64,000 bases of DNA from Actinoplanes derwentensis (GTDB taxonomy: Bacteria; Actinomycetota; Actinomycetes; Mycobacteriales; Micromonosporaceae): assembly GCF_900104725.1 (NCBI RefSeq), contig NZ_LT629758.1, positions 7,102,001 to 7,166,000 on the forward strand, written 5' to 3'. The translations under genes were made by a program, and so were the position numbers. Below the pieces are notes generated by a model. The model ran no database searches and had not been told where the DNA came from. It worked only from the letters and a program-made list of their open reading frames with translations. Numbering within the stretch: the stretch's first letter is position 1; the number at the start of each line of letters is the position of its first letter. Shown here piece after piece: positions 23,972 through 32,366 of this stretch.

Positions 23972-24789
23972 CTGTGGCCGTAATCCTCGGCCGGCTCGCC
24001 CGACTCCACTGAGCCGTGCCCGCGACTGACCGCGACCGCCTCGACCTCGCTGTCGTCATAGACCGTGGGCAGCTCGTCGACCGGCTGCTCGGCCGCGCTG
24101 AGCAGCGCCTCCGAGTGGGCGCCGCAACCGTGGTCGGCGGCGACCGCACGACCGTCGTCGGGCGCGTAGAGGTTGCCGCAGACACCGAACATCAGCCGCA
24201 TCGAACCGGCCAGCGGAAGATAGAAGCCGCAGGCGCCGCAGCGCGCGTTCCGCGGGGCCGCCGTCGAGATCGGGGCCTCGGGGCCGGCGTCGCCGTCATA
24301 CCACCGCTGGGCGGTCTCCATCCGGCCGTCCTGCGACATCACCCGGGACCGGCCCAGGCCCAGCTCCCAGGAGACCTCCTCGACCGCGGCGTCGTCGCTG
24401 AGCACGTAACCCGGGGCCAGCCGGTCGTCGTCGGCCGCGGTCGGCATGAGATCGCCGACACCGAGGTCACCGGGCTGGACCCGCTCGTTCCACGGCACCC
24501 AGCCGGGCGCGAGCAGCGCGTCGGAGCCGGGCAGCAGCACCGTCTCGCAGACCGTGACGTGCCGGCTGCGCGGGACACGGGTCACCGTGACCGCCCACCG
24601 CCAGCCCTTGTATCCGTCGAGGTGACTTTCAAAGAAGTGAGTGACCACACGGTCACCCTCGGCAACGACTTCCAGATGGTCACCGATGTCGGTGGGGTCC
24701 ACTTCGGTGATGGCTCCACGGGCCACCCCGACAGCATCGGCACAGACCTGGTCGAGTCGGGCGGCGCGGGCGGCGGTCCTCAGAGTCAC
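23968..24789 (-). CDS. DUF3027 family protein
   Basis: A 273-residue soluble protein matching the actinobacterial DUF3027 family: HLEVVAEGDRVVTHFFESHL, then YKGWRWAVTVTRVPRSRHVT, then ETVLLPGSDALLAPGWVPWNERV. Downstream a CGACGFYLPL and CGNLYAPDDG pair of cysteine sites suggest metal binding. An acidic tail follows. Function unknown. GTG 24789 is chosen as the family N-terminus (VTLRTAARAARLDQVCADA); the open frame continues far upstream only because it is antisense to the next gene. Confidence 0.85.
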   Translation of the reverse strand: MTLRTAARAARLDQVCADAVGVARGAITEVDPTDIGDHLEVVAEGDRVVTHFFESHLDGYKGWRWAVTVTRVPRSRHVTVCETVLLPGSDALLAPGWVPWNERVQPGDLGVGDLMPTAADDDRLAPGYVLSDDAAVEEVSWELGLGRSRVMSQDGRMETAQRWYDGDAGPEAPISTAAPRNARCGACGFYLPLAGSMRLMFGVCGNLYAPDDGRAVAADHGCGAHSEALLSAAEQPVDELPTVYDDSEVEAVAVSRGHGSVESGEPAEDYGHS

Positions 24790-24918
24790 CCACCCATTGT
24801 TGCCTACCGAACCCCGGAGCCCGCAACGACTCCCCAGATAACCCGGACAGCCAGGGCCTTGCGGATCGCCGGGCCCCGGAACGGGACGCGGGTCGCCCAC
24901 ATCAGTCAGGATGGTTCC

Positions 24919-26823
24919 ATGCCGCTGCTTCCCACGCTCGGACGCACCGTCGGCACCGGCGTCAAAGCCGCCCGGCTGCTGGTGCGCGGCTCGGTGCGCG
25001 GTGGCGCCTGGGCCACCCGCCGGGTCGGCTCCGCCCGGGCCCGCGGAGCCGCCAACGAGGTCGGCATGATCCGCCTCTTCGACCTGCACGCGGTCTCCTG
25101 CGCCGGTGACGCGCTCATCGCGATCGGCCTCGCCGGGACGATCTTCAGCGTCCCGCTCGGTGAGGCCCGCAGCCAGGTCGCGCTCTATCTGCTGATCACG
25201 ATGGTGCCGTTCGCCCTGCTCGCGCCGGTGGTCGGTCCGCTGCTCGACCACTTCCGGCACGGCCGGCGGTACGCGCTCGCCGCCACGTTCCTCGGGCGGG
25301 CCTTCCTCGCCTACGTGATGGCCGACAACCTGCTCGGCTGGGGGCTCTATCCGGCGGCCTTCGGCGTGCTGGCCCTGTCCCGGGCCTACGGGGTGGCCCG
25401 CTCCGCCGCCGTCCCCCGCCTGCTGCCCGAGGGGGTCGGACTGTCCCAGGTCGGCGCCCGCGCCAGTGTCTACGGCACCTTCGCCGGCATCCTGGTCGCC
25501 CCGATCGGCCTGCTCGCCTTCAAGTTCGGGCCACAGTGGCCGCTGCGTGTCGCCGCCCTCATCTTCCTGGCCGGCATGATCGTGGCGCTGCGCCTGCCAC
25601 CTCGCGCCGACTCGGATCCGCCGGAAGCCCTGCCCCTCGCCTGGCGCACCCTGCTGGGCATCGGCCGCGGCACCGACCGCCCCCTCTCCGGCAAGCTGGT
25701 CGTCGCCACCCTGATCGGCAGCACCAGCCTCCGGCTCCTCTACGGCTTCCTGCTGCTCTTTCTCACCTTCGCGATCATGGGTGGCCAGCTGGACACCTCC
25801 CTCGCGGGCTGGGAACCGGGCCGGGGCACCGCGGTCGGCCTGGTCGGCGGCGCCCTCGTCCTCGGCACGTTCCTGTCCACCGCGGCCGGCACCAGCCTGC
25901 GCATCCGCCGCCCGCTGGCCCTCCAGTCCGGCGGCATCGTCGTCACCGCCGCCGTGGCCGTCCTCACCACGATCTTCTTCAACCTGGCGATGGTGACAGT
26001 GCTCGCGCTGGTCACCGCGATCTTCAGCGGCATCGCCAAACTGGCCGTCGACGCCAGCATCCAGGAACGCGTCAGCGAACGGCAGCGGGCCACCGCGTTC
26101 GCCCACTCGGAAACCGCCCTGATGCTGGCGTGGGTGGCCGGCGGCGGGCTCGGCCTCATCCCTGTCGCCGGGCGGCTCGGCATCGGCTTTGCGGCCCTGC
26201 TGGCCGTCCTCGCGGCAGCCCGGGCCGTCTGGTCCGCCACCCGCCTGCACAACGAGCGCCTGGCTGGCCGCCCCGGAGCCGCCCCCACCGACGACCTCCT
26301 CTCCGAGGACACTTCTGCCGGTACGACGGAAGCCCACCCGTCCACACCCCAGGCCCAGCCCCGCGACCAGCACTCCGGCCCCGCTTCCCCCGCCGTCGAC
26401 CCCTGGGCCACCGACCCCTGGGACGCCCCCGACGATCCGGGCTTCGCGACCCCGCCCCGAGCCGCCGACCCGCCACCCGCGCAGCGGGCCCGCACCGACG
26501 CCGAACGCACGCAGCGGCTGGACACCGAGCCGGAGCCCACCGAAAAGCGCTGGTGGCGAAGCAAGCGCAAGAGCACTGCCACCTCGCGACCGGGGATCGT
26601 CCGCGAACGACGTTCAGCAGAACGCGCAGCCGACGAGCCGACCTCCAGCCCCGAATCCGGCAGACGTGCCGGTGGCCGCGGTGCGGAGCCCGACACAGCG
26701 ACCAGCCGGCCCGAGCCCGGCGGACCAGGCGGACCCGGCGGGCCGGCGGCGCCTCCCGGGTACCACGTCTACCGGCCCTCCTCCGTCGGCTCCGAAGACT
26801 CCGCGAAGGGCGAGGACCTGTGA
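24919..26823 (+). CDS. MFS transporter with long disordered tail (Rv0876c type)
   Basis: A 634-residue protein. About twelve hydrophobic segments fill residues 45-440 (SCAGDALIAIGLAGTIFSV, LLITMVPFALLAPVVGPLLD and others). The last ~190 residues are acidic, Pro- and Arg-rich and probably disordered, ending in GYHVYRPSSVGSEDSAKGED. This layout resembles the M. tuberculosis Rv0876c protein, whose function is unknown. ATG 24919 has AGGA eleven bases upstream; a longer open frame upstream is antisense to DUF3027. Its stop overlaps the mqnB start. Confidence 0.85.
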   Translation: MPLLPTLGRTVGTGVKAARLLVRGSVRGGAWATRRVGSARARGAANEVGMIRLFDLHAVSCAGDALIAIGLAGTIFSVPLGEARSQVALYLLITMVPFALLAPVVGPLLDHFRHGRRYALAATFLGRAFLAYVMADNLLGWGLYPAAFGVLALSRAYGVARSAAVPRLLPEGVGLSQVGARASVYGTFAGILVAPIGLLAFKFGPQWPLRVAALIFLAGMIVALRLPPRADSDPPEALPLAWRTLLGIGRGTDRPLSGKLVVATLIGSTSLRLLYGFLLLFLTFAIMGGQLDTSLAGWEPGRGTAVGLVGGALVLGTFLSTAAGTSLRIRRPLALQSGGIVVTAAVAVLTTIFFNLAMVTVLALVTAIFSGIAKLAVDASIQERVSERQRATAFAHSETALMLAWVAGGGLGLIPVAGRLGIGFAALLAVLAAARAVWSATRLHNERLAGRPGAAPTDDLLSEDTSAGTTEAHPSTPQAQPRDQHSGPASPAVDPWATDPWDAPDDPGFATPPRAADPPPAQRARTDAERTQRLDTEPEPTEKRWWRSKRKSTATSRPGIVRERRSAERAADEPTSSPESGRRAGGRGAEPDTATSRPEPGGPGGPGGPAAPPGYHVYRPSSVGSEDSAKGEDL

Positions 26824-27452
26824 GCCCGTACCCGATCCTGGTAGTGACCGCGGTGAACGCCGAGGCCGAAGCCTTCCGGGCCCTCCTCGACCCGGAGAAG
26901 ATCGTGGTCGAGGCCGCCGGCGTCGGCCCGGCCGCGGCCGCCGCGGGAACCGCGCGCCTGCTCGCCTCCCGCCCGTACCGTGCGGTGCTGAGCGCCGGGA
27001 TCGCCGGCGGTTTCCCGGGCCGCGCCGACGTCGGCAGCCTGGTGATCGGCGTCCGCAGTATCGCCGCCGATCTGGGCGCGGAATCCCCGGACGGTTTCCT
27101 GCCGATCGAGGAACTCGGCTTCGGCAGCAGCGTTCTGGAAGCCGATCCGTCCCTGGTCAAGGCCCTGTGTGCGGCTCTCCCCGAGGCGGCCCCCGGCGAC
27201 ATCCTCACCCTGGCCACCGTCACCGGCACAGCCGGGACCACCGACCGTCTGGCGGCCCGCTTCCCGCACGCGGTCGCCGAAGCCATGGAGGGTTACGGCG
27301 TGGCGGTGGCAGCCGAGGGCGCCGGAGTTCCGTTCGCCGAACTACGCGCGATCTCCAACCCGGTGGGCCCCCGCAACCGAGCCGCCTGGCGCATGGCCGA
27401 CGCCTTCGCCGCTCTCCGAACCGCGGCCCCGGCCCTGAACACCCTCCCCTGA
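26820..27452 (+). CDS. mqnB: Futalosine hydrolase
   Basis: A 210-residue nucleoside-phosphorylase-fold enzyme that cleaves futalosine (or aminodeoxyfutalosine) to dehypoxanthine futalosine in the futalosine route to menaquinone. Motifs: ILVVTAVNAEAEAFRALL, SAGIAGGFPGRADVGSLVIG, and EAMEGYGVAVAAEGAGVPFAELRAISNPVGPRNR with the ribose-binding Glu and the catalytic-site Asn. GTG 26820 overlaps the stop of the MFS gene (GTGA). A second gene of the pathway, mqnD, lies 10 kb away. Confidence 0.92.
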   Translation: MSPYPILVVTAVNAEAEAFRALLDPEKIVVEAAGVGPAAAAAGTARLLASRPYRAVLSAGIAGGFPGRADVGSLVIGVRSIAADLGAESPDGFLPIEELGFGSSVLEADPSLVKALCAALPEAAPGDILTLATVTGTAGTTDRLAARFPHAVAEAMEGYGVAVAAEGAGVPFAELRAISNPVGPRNRAAWRMADAFAALRTAAPALNTLP

Positions 27453-27584
27453 CTTCTCGTCCCGGATTTGACGCGGGAAGCGTTTACACGGAAGTTGTTG
27501 CTGTTGACGATCTATGCCGTCATGCTGCGCTGAACGCGTGTGATCGGGGCCACCTTTCACCGCTCGTATCGGAGCGAGGCATCG

Positions 27585-28754
27585 ATGGCAGACGTGAGCG
27601 CCGGCACCCGGGCTCGACTGATCGGCGCGGGTTACGCGGCGCAGGGCCTCGGTTATGCGGCTGTGGTCACGGCGTTGCCGACGTTCAAGGACCGGCAGGG
27701 TATCGACGACACGTTCGTCTCGGTGATCCTGCTGCTGGTGGTGCTGGCGGCGGCCGGTGGTTCAGTGCTGGCCGATCAGGTGGCCGCCCGCTGGGGCAGC
27801 CGGTACGCCCTGTCGTCCGGACTGTTCCTGGTCGGTGCGGGACTGGCGGGCACCACGTTCTGGTCACCCAACGCGGTCTTCGCGGCGATCTTTCTGGCGT
27901 ACGGCGTGGGCCTGGGCGCGGTCGACGCGTCGCTGAGCATGCAGGGGGTGCTGGTGCAGGCCCAGCTGGGCCGCAGTGTGATGAGCCGGTTGTTCGCCGC
28001 GTACACGGCCGCCGCGATCGCCGCCGCACTACTGATGTCGGGCGCGCTGGAGACGGGTGCGGGCGCGTCGGTGGCGGTCGGTGTGGCTGCGATCTTCGCG
28101 GTGCTGGTGGGGCTGGTGGGCTGGCGATCGTTCGTACCCGGTCGTACCGAACGGTCCAGTGTGGTGCATGCCGAGGGTGGCCGCGCCGTACGGCCGATCG
28201 TCCTGATCTGTGGGATGTTGATCTTCACGGCGTTCCTGGTGGACTCGGCGATCAGCACGTGGAGTTCGGTCTACCTGCACGACTCACTGTCGGCGGCGGC
28301 CTCGGTGGCGCCACTGGGCTACGCCGCCTATCAGGGCGCCGTGCTGGTCAGCCGCCTGGTCGCCGACCACGTGGTGCCCCGAGCCGGCCGGGTGCCGGTC
28401 GCGATCGGCGCGCTGGTGGCGTGCGGCATCGGCTGCGCACTGGTGGTGACCCTGCCGGTGCTGGGCGCCGCGATGGCCGGTTTCACGATCGCCGGAATCG
28501 GGGTCGGCGTGCTGGTGCCACTGGCGTTCAGTGCGGCCGGCGAGGCGGCTCAGGGCAGCAGCGACGAGGTGATCGCGAAGGTGAACCTGTTCAACTACGG
28601 CGGGGCGCTGCTCGGCGCGGTGCTGCTGGGCGCCCTGTCCGAACCGATCGGCCTCCGGTGGGCGTTCCTGATCCCGGTGGTGGCGGTGATCGCGACGTTG
28701 CCGCTGGCCCGCCGCCTGCGAAACCTGACCGCACCCCAGCCCGCCGTGAGCTGA
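27585..28754 (+). CDS. MFS transporter, FucP/YbjJ-like
   Basis: A 389-residue membrane protein with about twelve helices (GYAAQGLGYAAVVTALPTF, ILLLVVLAAAGGSVLADQVA). Family details such as the DASLSMQGVLVQ and AISTWSSVYLHDSL segments resemble the small MFS group that includes YbjJ. Substrate unknown. ATG 27585 follows GGAG at spacing 10. It precedes a TetR gene by 35 bp on the same strand, so the regulator may control it. Confidence 0.85.
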   Translation: MADVSAGTRARLIGAGYAAQGLGYAAVVTALPTFKDRQGIDDTFVSVILLLVVLAAAGGSVLADQVAARWGSRYALSSGLFLVGAGLAGTTFWSPNAVFAAIFLAYGVGLGAVDASLSMQGVLVQAQLGRSVMSRLFAAYTAAAIAAALLMSGALETGAGASVAVGVAAIFAVLVGLVGWRSFVPGRTERSSVVHAEGGRAVRPIVLICGMLIFTAFLVDSAISTWSSVYLHDSLSAAASVAPLGYAAYQGAVLVSRLVADHVVPRAGRVPVAIGALVACGIGCALVVTLPVLGAAMAGFTIAGIGVGVLVPLAFSAAGEAAQGSSDEVIAKVNLFNYGGALLGAVLLGALSEPIGLRWAFLIPVVAVIATLPLARRLRNLTAPQPAVS

Positions 28755-28789
28755 CCGGCCGACTGGTCCGCGGTGGCTAAGCTGTGGCC

Positions 28790-29386
28790 GTGCCGAAGCT
28801 GGTGGATCACGACCTGAGACGGGCGGAGCTACTGGCGGCCGCCTGGCGGGTGGTCCGCTCACGCGGCGTCGAAGGCACCACGACCCGGGCGATCGCCGAC
28901 GAGGCCGGCTGCTCGCTGAGTGTGCTGGCCCATTTCCTGGGCGGCAAGGACGACATACTGGTCGCGGCGCAGAAGGCGGTCTACGACCGAATAGTGGAGC
29001 GGGCCTTCGAGATCGGCGGCGACCTGTTCGGCCTGGACGGTCTGCGGGCAGCGCTGGAGGCGGTGCTCCCCCTGGACGAGGAGCGCGCCGCCGACGCCCA
29101 TGTGAACGTGGCGTTCGCCGGCGCCGCCCTGTCCCATCCCCGGCTGGCCGAGTCCCGCCGCGACTCCCACCGCTCGATAAGGGTCCACCTGCTGAACTGC
29201 CTCCGCGAGGCCCGCGAGTTGGGCGAGCTGCGCTCCGGCGTGGACGACGAGGTGGTGATCGACGACTTCATCATCCTGGTCGAGGGCAGCACCCTGCTGA
29301 GCCTGGTGGACGGCTGGGCCGAGGAGGGCCGCTCCGAACGCCTCTCCCACCTGGCCGACCAGTTCACCGACCAGCTACGCACCTGA
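28790..29386 (+). CDS. TetR family transcriptional regulator
   Basis: A 198-residue regulator. The helix-turn-helix is clear: GVEGTTTRAIADEAGCSLSVLAHFLGGKDDILVAA near residues 28-62; the C-terminal domain is all-helical, for ligand and dimer. Normally a repressor released by a small molecule. GTG 28790 is taken as start (VPKLVDHD); GTG 28784 is equally possible. Its likely target is the MFS gene 35 bp upstream. Confidence 0.88.
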   Translation: MPKLVDHDLRRAELLAAAWRVVRSRGVEGTTTRAIADEAGCSLSVLAHFLGGKDDILVAAQKAVYDRIVERAFEIGGDLFGLDGLRAALEAVLPLDEERAADAHVNVAFAGAALSHPRLAESRRDSHRSIRVHLLNCLREARELGELRSGVDDEVVIDDFIILVEGSTLLSLVDGWAEEGRSERLSHLADQFTDQLRT

Positions 29387-29434
29387 CCGTCCCGCCCCCG
29401 GCCTCCGGCTCCCGTCACCCACCGGTTCCCCACG

Positions 29435-29526
29435 CCGCAAACCGAACACGGAACCCCACGCAAACCGAAAGCCATGTGCCCCGCAAACCGAAAGCCTAAG
29501 TTCCCGCAGATCGAAAGCCGACGGCT
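29435..29526. repeat. Four tandem 23-bp repeats upstream of DUF4143 gene
   Basis: Four units of exactly 23 bp run without gaps: 29435-29457, 29458-29480, 29481-29503 and 29504-29526. The shared core is CCGCAAACCGAA followed by AGCC in the last three; the second and third units agree at 16 of the first 17 positions, and the last has CCGCAGATCGAAAGCC. The remaining bases vary. The array ends at the first base of the probable -10 hexamer, so the last unit occupies the -35 zone. Operator iterons are the simplest reading. Confidence 0.8.
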
Positions 29527-29531
29527 ATCAT
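29526..29531 (+). promoter_or_regulatory. Probable -10 box giving a leaderless DUF4143 transcript
   Basis: TATCAT at 29526-29531 is a good actinobacterial -10 hexamer. Transcription six to eight bases later would begin on the GTG at 29537. No ribosome-binding site precedes that start, so a leaderless mRNA is likely. No -35 consensus is present; the last 23-bp repeat sits where it should be. Confidence 0.5.
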
Positions 29532-29536
29532 GATGC

Positions 29537-30799
29537 GTGGCCACACCGCGCATCATTCCCCGCCGCGCCGCTGCCCAGGTGAACGCCGCGCTGGCTGATA
29601 CCCGCGTGGTTCTGGTCAGTGGCGCACGCCAGGCAGGCAAGAGCACCCTCGTCCGCATCGTCGCCGGAGACCGGCTCGCCGAGCGTCGCGACCTGGACCG
29701 AGCACAGGACCGGGCTGCGGCATCCGCCGACCCGATCGGCTTCGTCGATGCTCCCGAGTTGCTGGTCATCGATGAGATTCAGCGTGACCCGGGGCTGCTG
29801 TTGGCGATCAAAGCCGCCGTCGACGAAGATCCTCGCCCCGGCCGGTACCTGCTCACCGGATCATCTCGGCTGTTCGGTCTGGCGGCAGCTCCGGACGCGC
29901 TACCCGGCCGGATGGAAACGGTCGAACTCTGGCCGTTCTCGCAGGGCGAACTCGACGACGAACCGGACGGTTTCATCGATGCGGTCTTCTCCGCCGGTCC
30001 TGGCCTAAGGCACGAGTCACAGGTCACCCGGGCCGACTATGCGGCCAGAATAGTGCGGGGTGGCCTACCCGAAGCCACGGTCCGCAACGATCCTCGACGG
30101 CGCCAACGGTTCTTCGATTCGTACATCCAGGCGCTCATCGATCGTGATGTCCGGCAGCTCTCCGACATCCAGCACAAAGGCGAGATGCGCAAGCTGGTAC
30201 GGATACTGGCGGCACGCTCGGCGACCGTCATCGGCGCCAACTCACTCGAGTCCGCACTCGGACTGAGCAGGCCGACGATCGCGCGCTACCTTCAGGCACT
30301 CGAGGAGATCTTCCTCGTCAAACGGATCCCCGGCTGGTCACGCAATCTCGGCACCAGAGCCACCGCCGCCTCGAAGTTGATATTCGTCGACTCGGGCATC
30401 GCCGCCGGTGAACTCGCGACCGACGCGCGGGCCCTGCTTCGACCCGGAGCACCGTTCGGTCCGTTGCTCGAGTCGTTCGTGCTGTCCGAGTTGGCCCGTC
30501 AACTCACCTGGTCCGAACAGCTGGTGGATCTGTCGCACTACCGCGACCAGGCCAAGTACGAGGTCGACGCGGTACTCGAGAACAGATCGGGTCAGGTCGT
30601 GGGCATCGAGGTCAAAGCAGCCACCACCGTCGGTCCCGACGACTTCCGCGGGCTGCGCCGCCTCGCCGAACGCCTCGGCGACGACTTCATCACCGGCATC
30701 GTCCTCTACACGGGTTCCGCCACCCTGCCGTTCGGCGACAAACTCCGCGCCATGCCGGTCAGTTCCCTCTGGCAGATCCCCGCTCCGGCGACAGGCTGA
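29537..30799 (+). CDS. AAA ATPase with DUF4143 domain
   Basis: A 420-residue protein. The N-terminal AAA_14 ATPase part has Walker A GARQAGKST (about residues 29-37) and Walker B ELLVIDEIQRDPGLL (~75), then the sensor-like LLTGSSRL. The C-terminal DUF4143 domain ends in a PD-(D/E)XK-like core (YEVDAVLENRSGQVVGIEVKA near residue 350). Such proteins are common and poorly understood; some are thought to act like toxin-antitoxin or DNA-processing factors, with no proof here. It is monocistronic behind the 23-bp repeats. Confidence 0.88.
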   Translation: MATPRIIPRRAAAQVNAALADTRVVLVSGARQAGKSTLVRIVAGDRLAERRDLDRAQDRAAASADPIGFVDAPELLVIDEIQRDPGLLLAIKAAVDEDPRPGRYLLTGSSRLFGLAAAPDALPGRMETVELWPFSQGELDDEPDGFIDAVFSAGPGLRHESQVTRADYAARIVRGGLPEATVRNDPRRRQRFFDSYIQALIDRDVRQLSDIQHKGEMRKLVRILAARSATVIGANSLESALGLSRPTIARYLQALEEIFLVKRIPGWSRNLGTRATAASKLIFVDSGIAAGELATDARALLRPGAPFGPLLESFVLSELARQLTWSEQLVDLSHYRDQAKYEVDAVLENRSGQVVGIEVKAATTVGPDDFRGLRRLAERLGDDFITGIVLYTGSATLPFGDKLRAMPVSSLWQIPAPATG

Positions 30800-30809
30800 G
30801 TAGTTGCTC

Positions 30810-32324
30810 ATGGAGCTAAGTCGGGAACATCCCCTGGACGGGCTGGAGAACGTCCCATGGGCGGACCTCCTCGGCCCGGACGATGCGGCGGAGCTGGTAG
30901 CGGCGCTGCGTGAGCTGGCCGAGGAGGGCGGCAGCGACCACCGGATCTACGACGTCCTGGAGGACGGCGACAACTTCGACCACTACTGGTTCGCGACAGT
31001 GGCCGCCAAACCCGAAGGTCTCCGGCCCGCAGCCGTGCCCGCGCTCCGCTTTCTGGCCCGGATCGCGGCACAGCCGTCCGGAGTCGGGAGCTGGTCAGCG
31101 CTGGATCTGGTCGAGACCATCGTGGACGCGGCTCTGGACCGTCCGACCATGACCGGCGACGAGCTCGACGCGTTGGTCGACGGTCTGCGCGCGGAGTTCG
31201 ACACGGCCCGGCCCGCGCTGGCCGAAGCGGACCGGCAGAGCCACGGTGAAGTGTCCATTCCCCGGCTGGTGGCCGAGGTGGACGCCGGGGTCCGGCTGGG
31301 GGGCGCCTACGAGCCGCGCTGGCGCGGGGTGGCCCGGCCGCTGGTGGAGAGCCCCACCGGCCGGCTTGTCACGGCTGGCGGGATGCTCGTCACCCAGGAG
31401 AAGGGCGGCCTGGTCTTCCGTTCGCTGGACGACGGCACGCCGATCCACGTGTTCGACTACCCCGGGGCCGAGAAGGCCTGGCCGTTCGCCGGTTCCCGTT
31501 CCGACCCGGGCCTGCGGGACGCCGAGACCGAACTCTGGGCCACGCCGTTCGCGGACGCCGACGGCCCCGGTGTGCTCACTGTGGAAGCCCGCGGTCGCGA
31601 CGCCCTTCTGTGGCGGCTGGACGGCACCGGCTGGCGTGCGATTCCCCTGGTCCGCTCCGGTTGGCGGCTACGGTCACCGGCCCGGCGGGTGGACGTGGTC
31701 GCCGCGTACGGCGGCACCTGTTTTGTCGGTTACGCCGACAACGTGGTCCTCAGTTTCGACGCCCGCTCCGGCATGCTGTCCGGCGAGCCGATCACGCTGC
31801 CCCGAGGTGCGCGGCATCTGGCCGCCGACGGCACGCACATGACGGTTCTGCTCCACCATAGCGGGAGCGGGCCGAACCTGATCCGGATCGACCTCGCCAC
31901 CGGCCGGCTCGTGGAACCTACGGCCGGCCCGGCCGACACGCTCCCCTTCGGCTATCACTCGCAGGGCCGTCCGCACCTGGTCTTCAAGAACGGGTTCACC
32001 CCCGGACCGCAGCTGCATCGGGTCGACGCAGGGTCGAATGCCGAGGTCGGGCAGCCGATCAGAGTCGGTGACCTGAACGGGTTCTGTGTCTACGAGGTGG
32101 GTGGACGGCCCTGCCTCGCGGTGGCGGGGCTCCGGCAGGTGCACCGGTTCGACGCAGAGACCGGGGAGCCGATCGGCCGGCCGCTGTTCGGGCATCGGCG
32201 GATCGTGCTGGACGTGGTGTCCGCGGTGGTGGACGGGCGGCCGACGCTCTATTCGGCGGACGGTGCGACCGTGCGCCGCTGGGACGCCGAGACCGGCATC
32301 CCCTGGCCCGCGCCGATCCCGTGA
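30810..32324 (+). CDS. Hypothetical beta-propeller protein
   Basis: A 504-residue protein with no signal peptide. The first ~150 residues are helical and acidic (NVPWADLLGPDDAAELVAAL). From about residue 185 there is a repeated strand pattern with an F-D or W-D turn and G-x-P motifs (VFRSLDDGTPIHVFDYPG, LLWRLDGTGWRAIPLV, VLSFDARSGMLSGEPI, VHRFDAETGEPIGRPLFG, VRRWDAETGIPWPAPI), which fits a WD40-like propeller. It is cytoplasmic and probably a scaffold; partner unknown. ATG 30810 is taken over TTG 30804. Confidence 0.72.
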   Translation: MELSREHPLDGLENVPWADLLGPDDAAELVAALRELAEEGGSDHRIYDVLEDGDNFDHYWFATVAAKPEGLRPAAVPALRFLARIAAQPSGVGSWSALDLVETIVDAALDRPTMTGDELDALVDGLRAEFDTARPALAEADRQSHGEVSIPRLVAEVDAGVRLGGAYEPRWRGVARPLVESPTGRLVTAGGMLVTQEKGGLVFRSLDDGTPIHVFDYPGAEKAWPFAGSRSDPGLRDAETELWATPFADADGPGVLTVEARGRDALLWRLDGTGWRAIPLVRSGWRLRSPARRVDVVAAYGGTCFVGYADNVVLSFDARSGMLSGEPITLPRGARHLAADGTHMTVLLHHSGSGPNLIRIDLATGRLVEPTAGPADTLPFGYHSQGRPHLVFKNGFTPGPQLHRVDAGSNAEVGQPIRVGDLNGFCVYEVGGRPCLAVAGLRQVHRFDAETGEPIGRPLFGHRRIVLDVVSAVVDGRPTLYSADGATVRRWDAETGIPWPAPIP

Positions 32325-32331
32325 CGACGTT

Positions 32332-32362
32332 CCGGGGCGCGGGCTGACGGTCCGCGCCCCGG
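32332..32362. terminator. Bidirectional terminator hairpin
   Basis: A perfect 11-bp GC stem, CCGGGGCGCGG at 32332-32342 and CCGCGCCCCGG at 32352-32362, lies between two convergent genes (stops at 32324 and 32367). It likely ends both transcripts. Confidence 0.75.
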
Positions 32363-32366
32363 CCGG

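Noticed and set aside
26189..28780. 863-residue frame running through mqnB and the MFS gene
   Set aside because: It crosses three well-supported genes in another frame and reads as Arg/Gly/Pro low complexity.
29435..29526. CRISPR-like array
   Set aside because: Units abut with no spacers and no cas genes are near; tandem repeat or iterons fit better.
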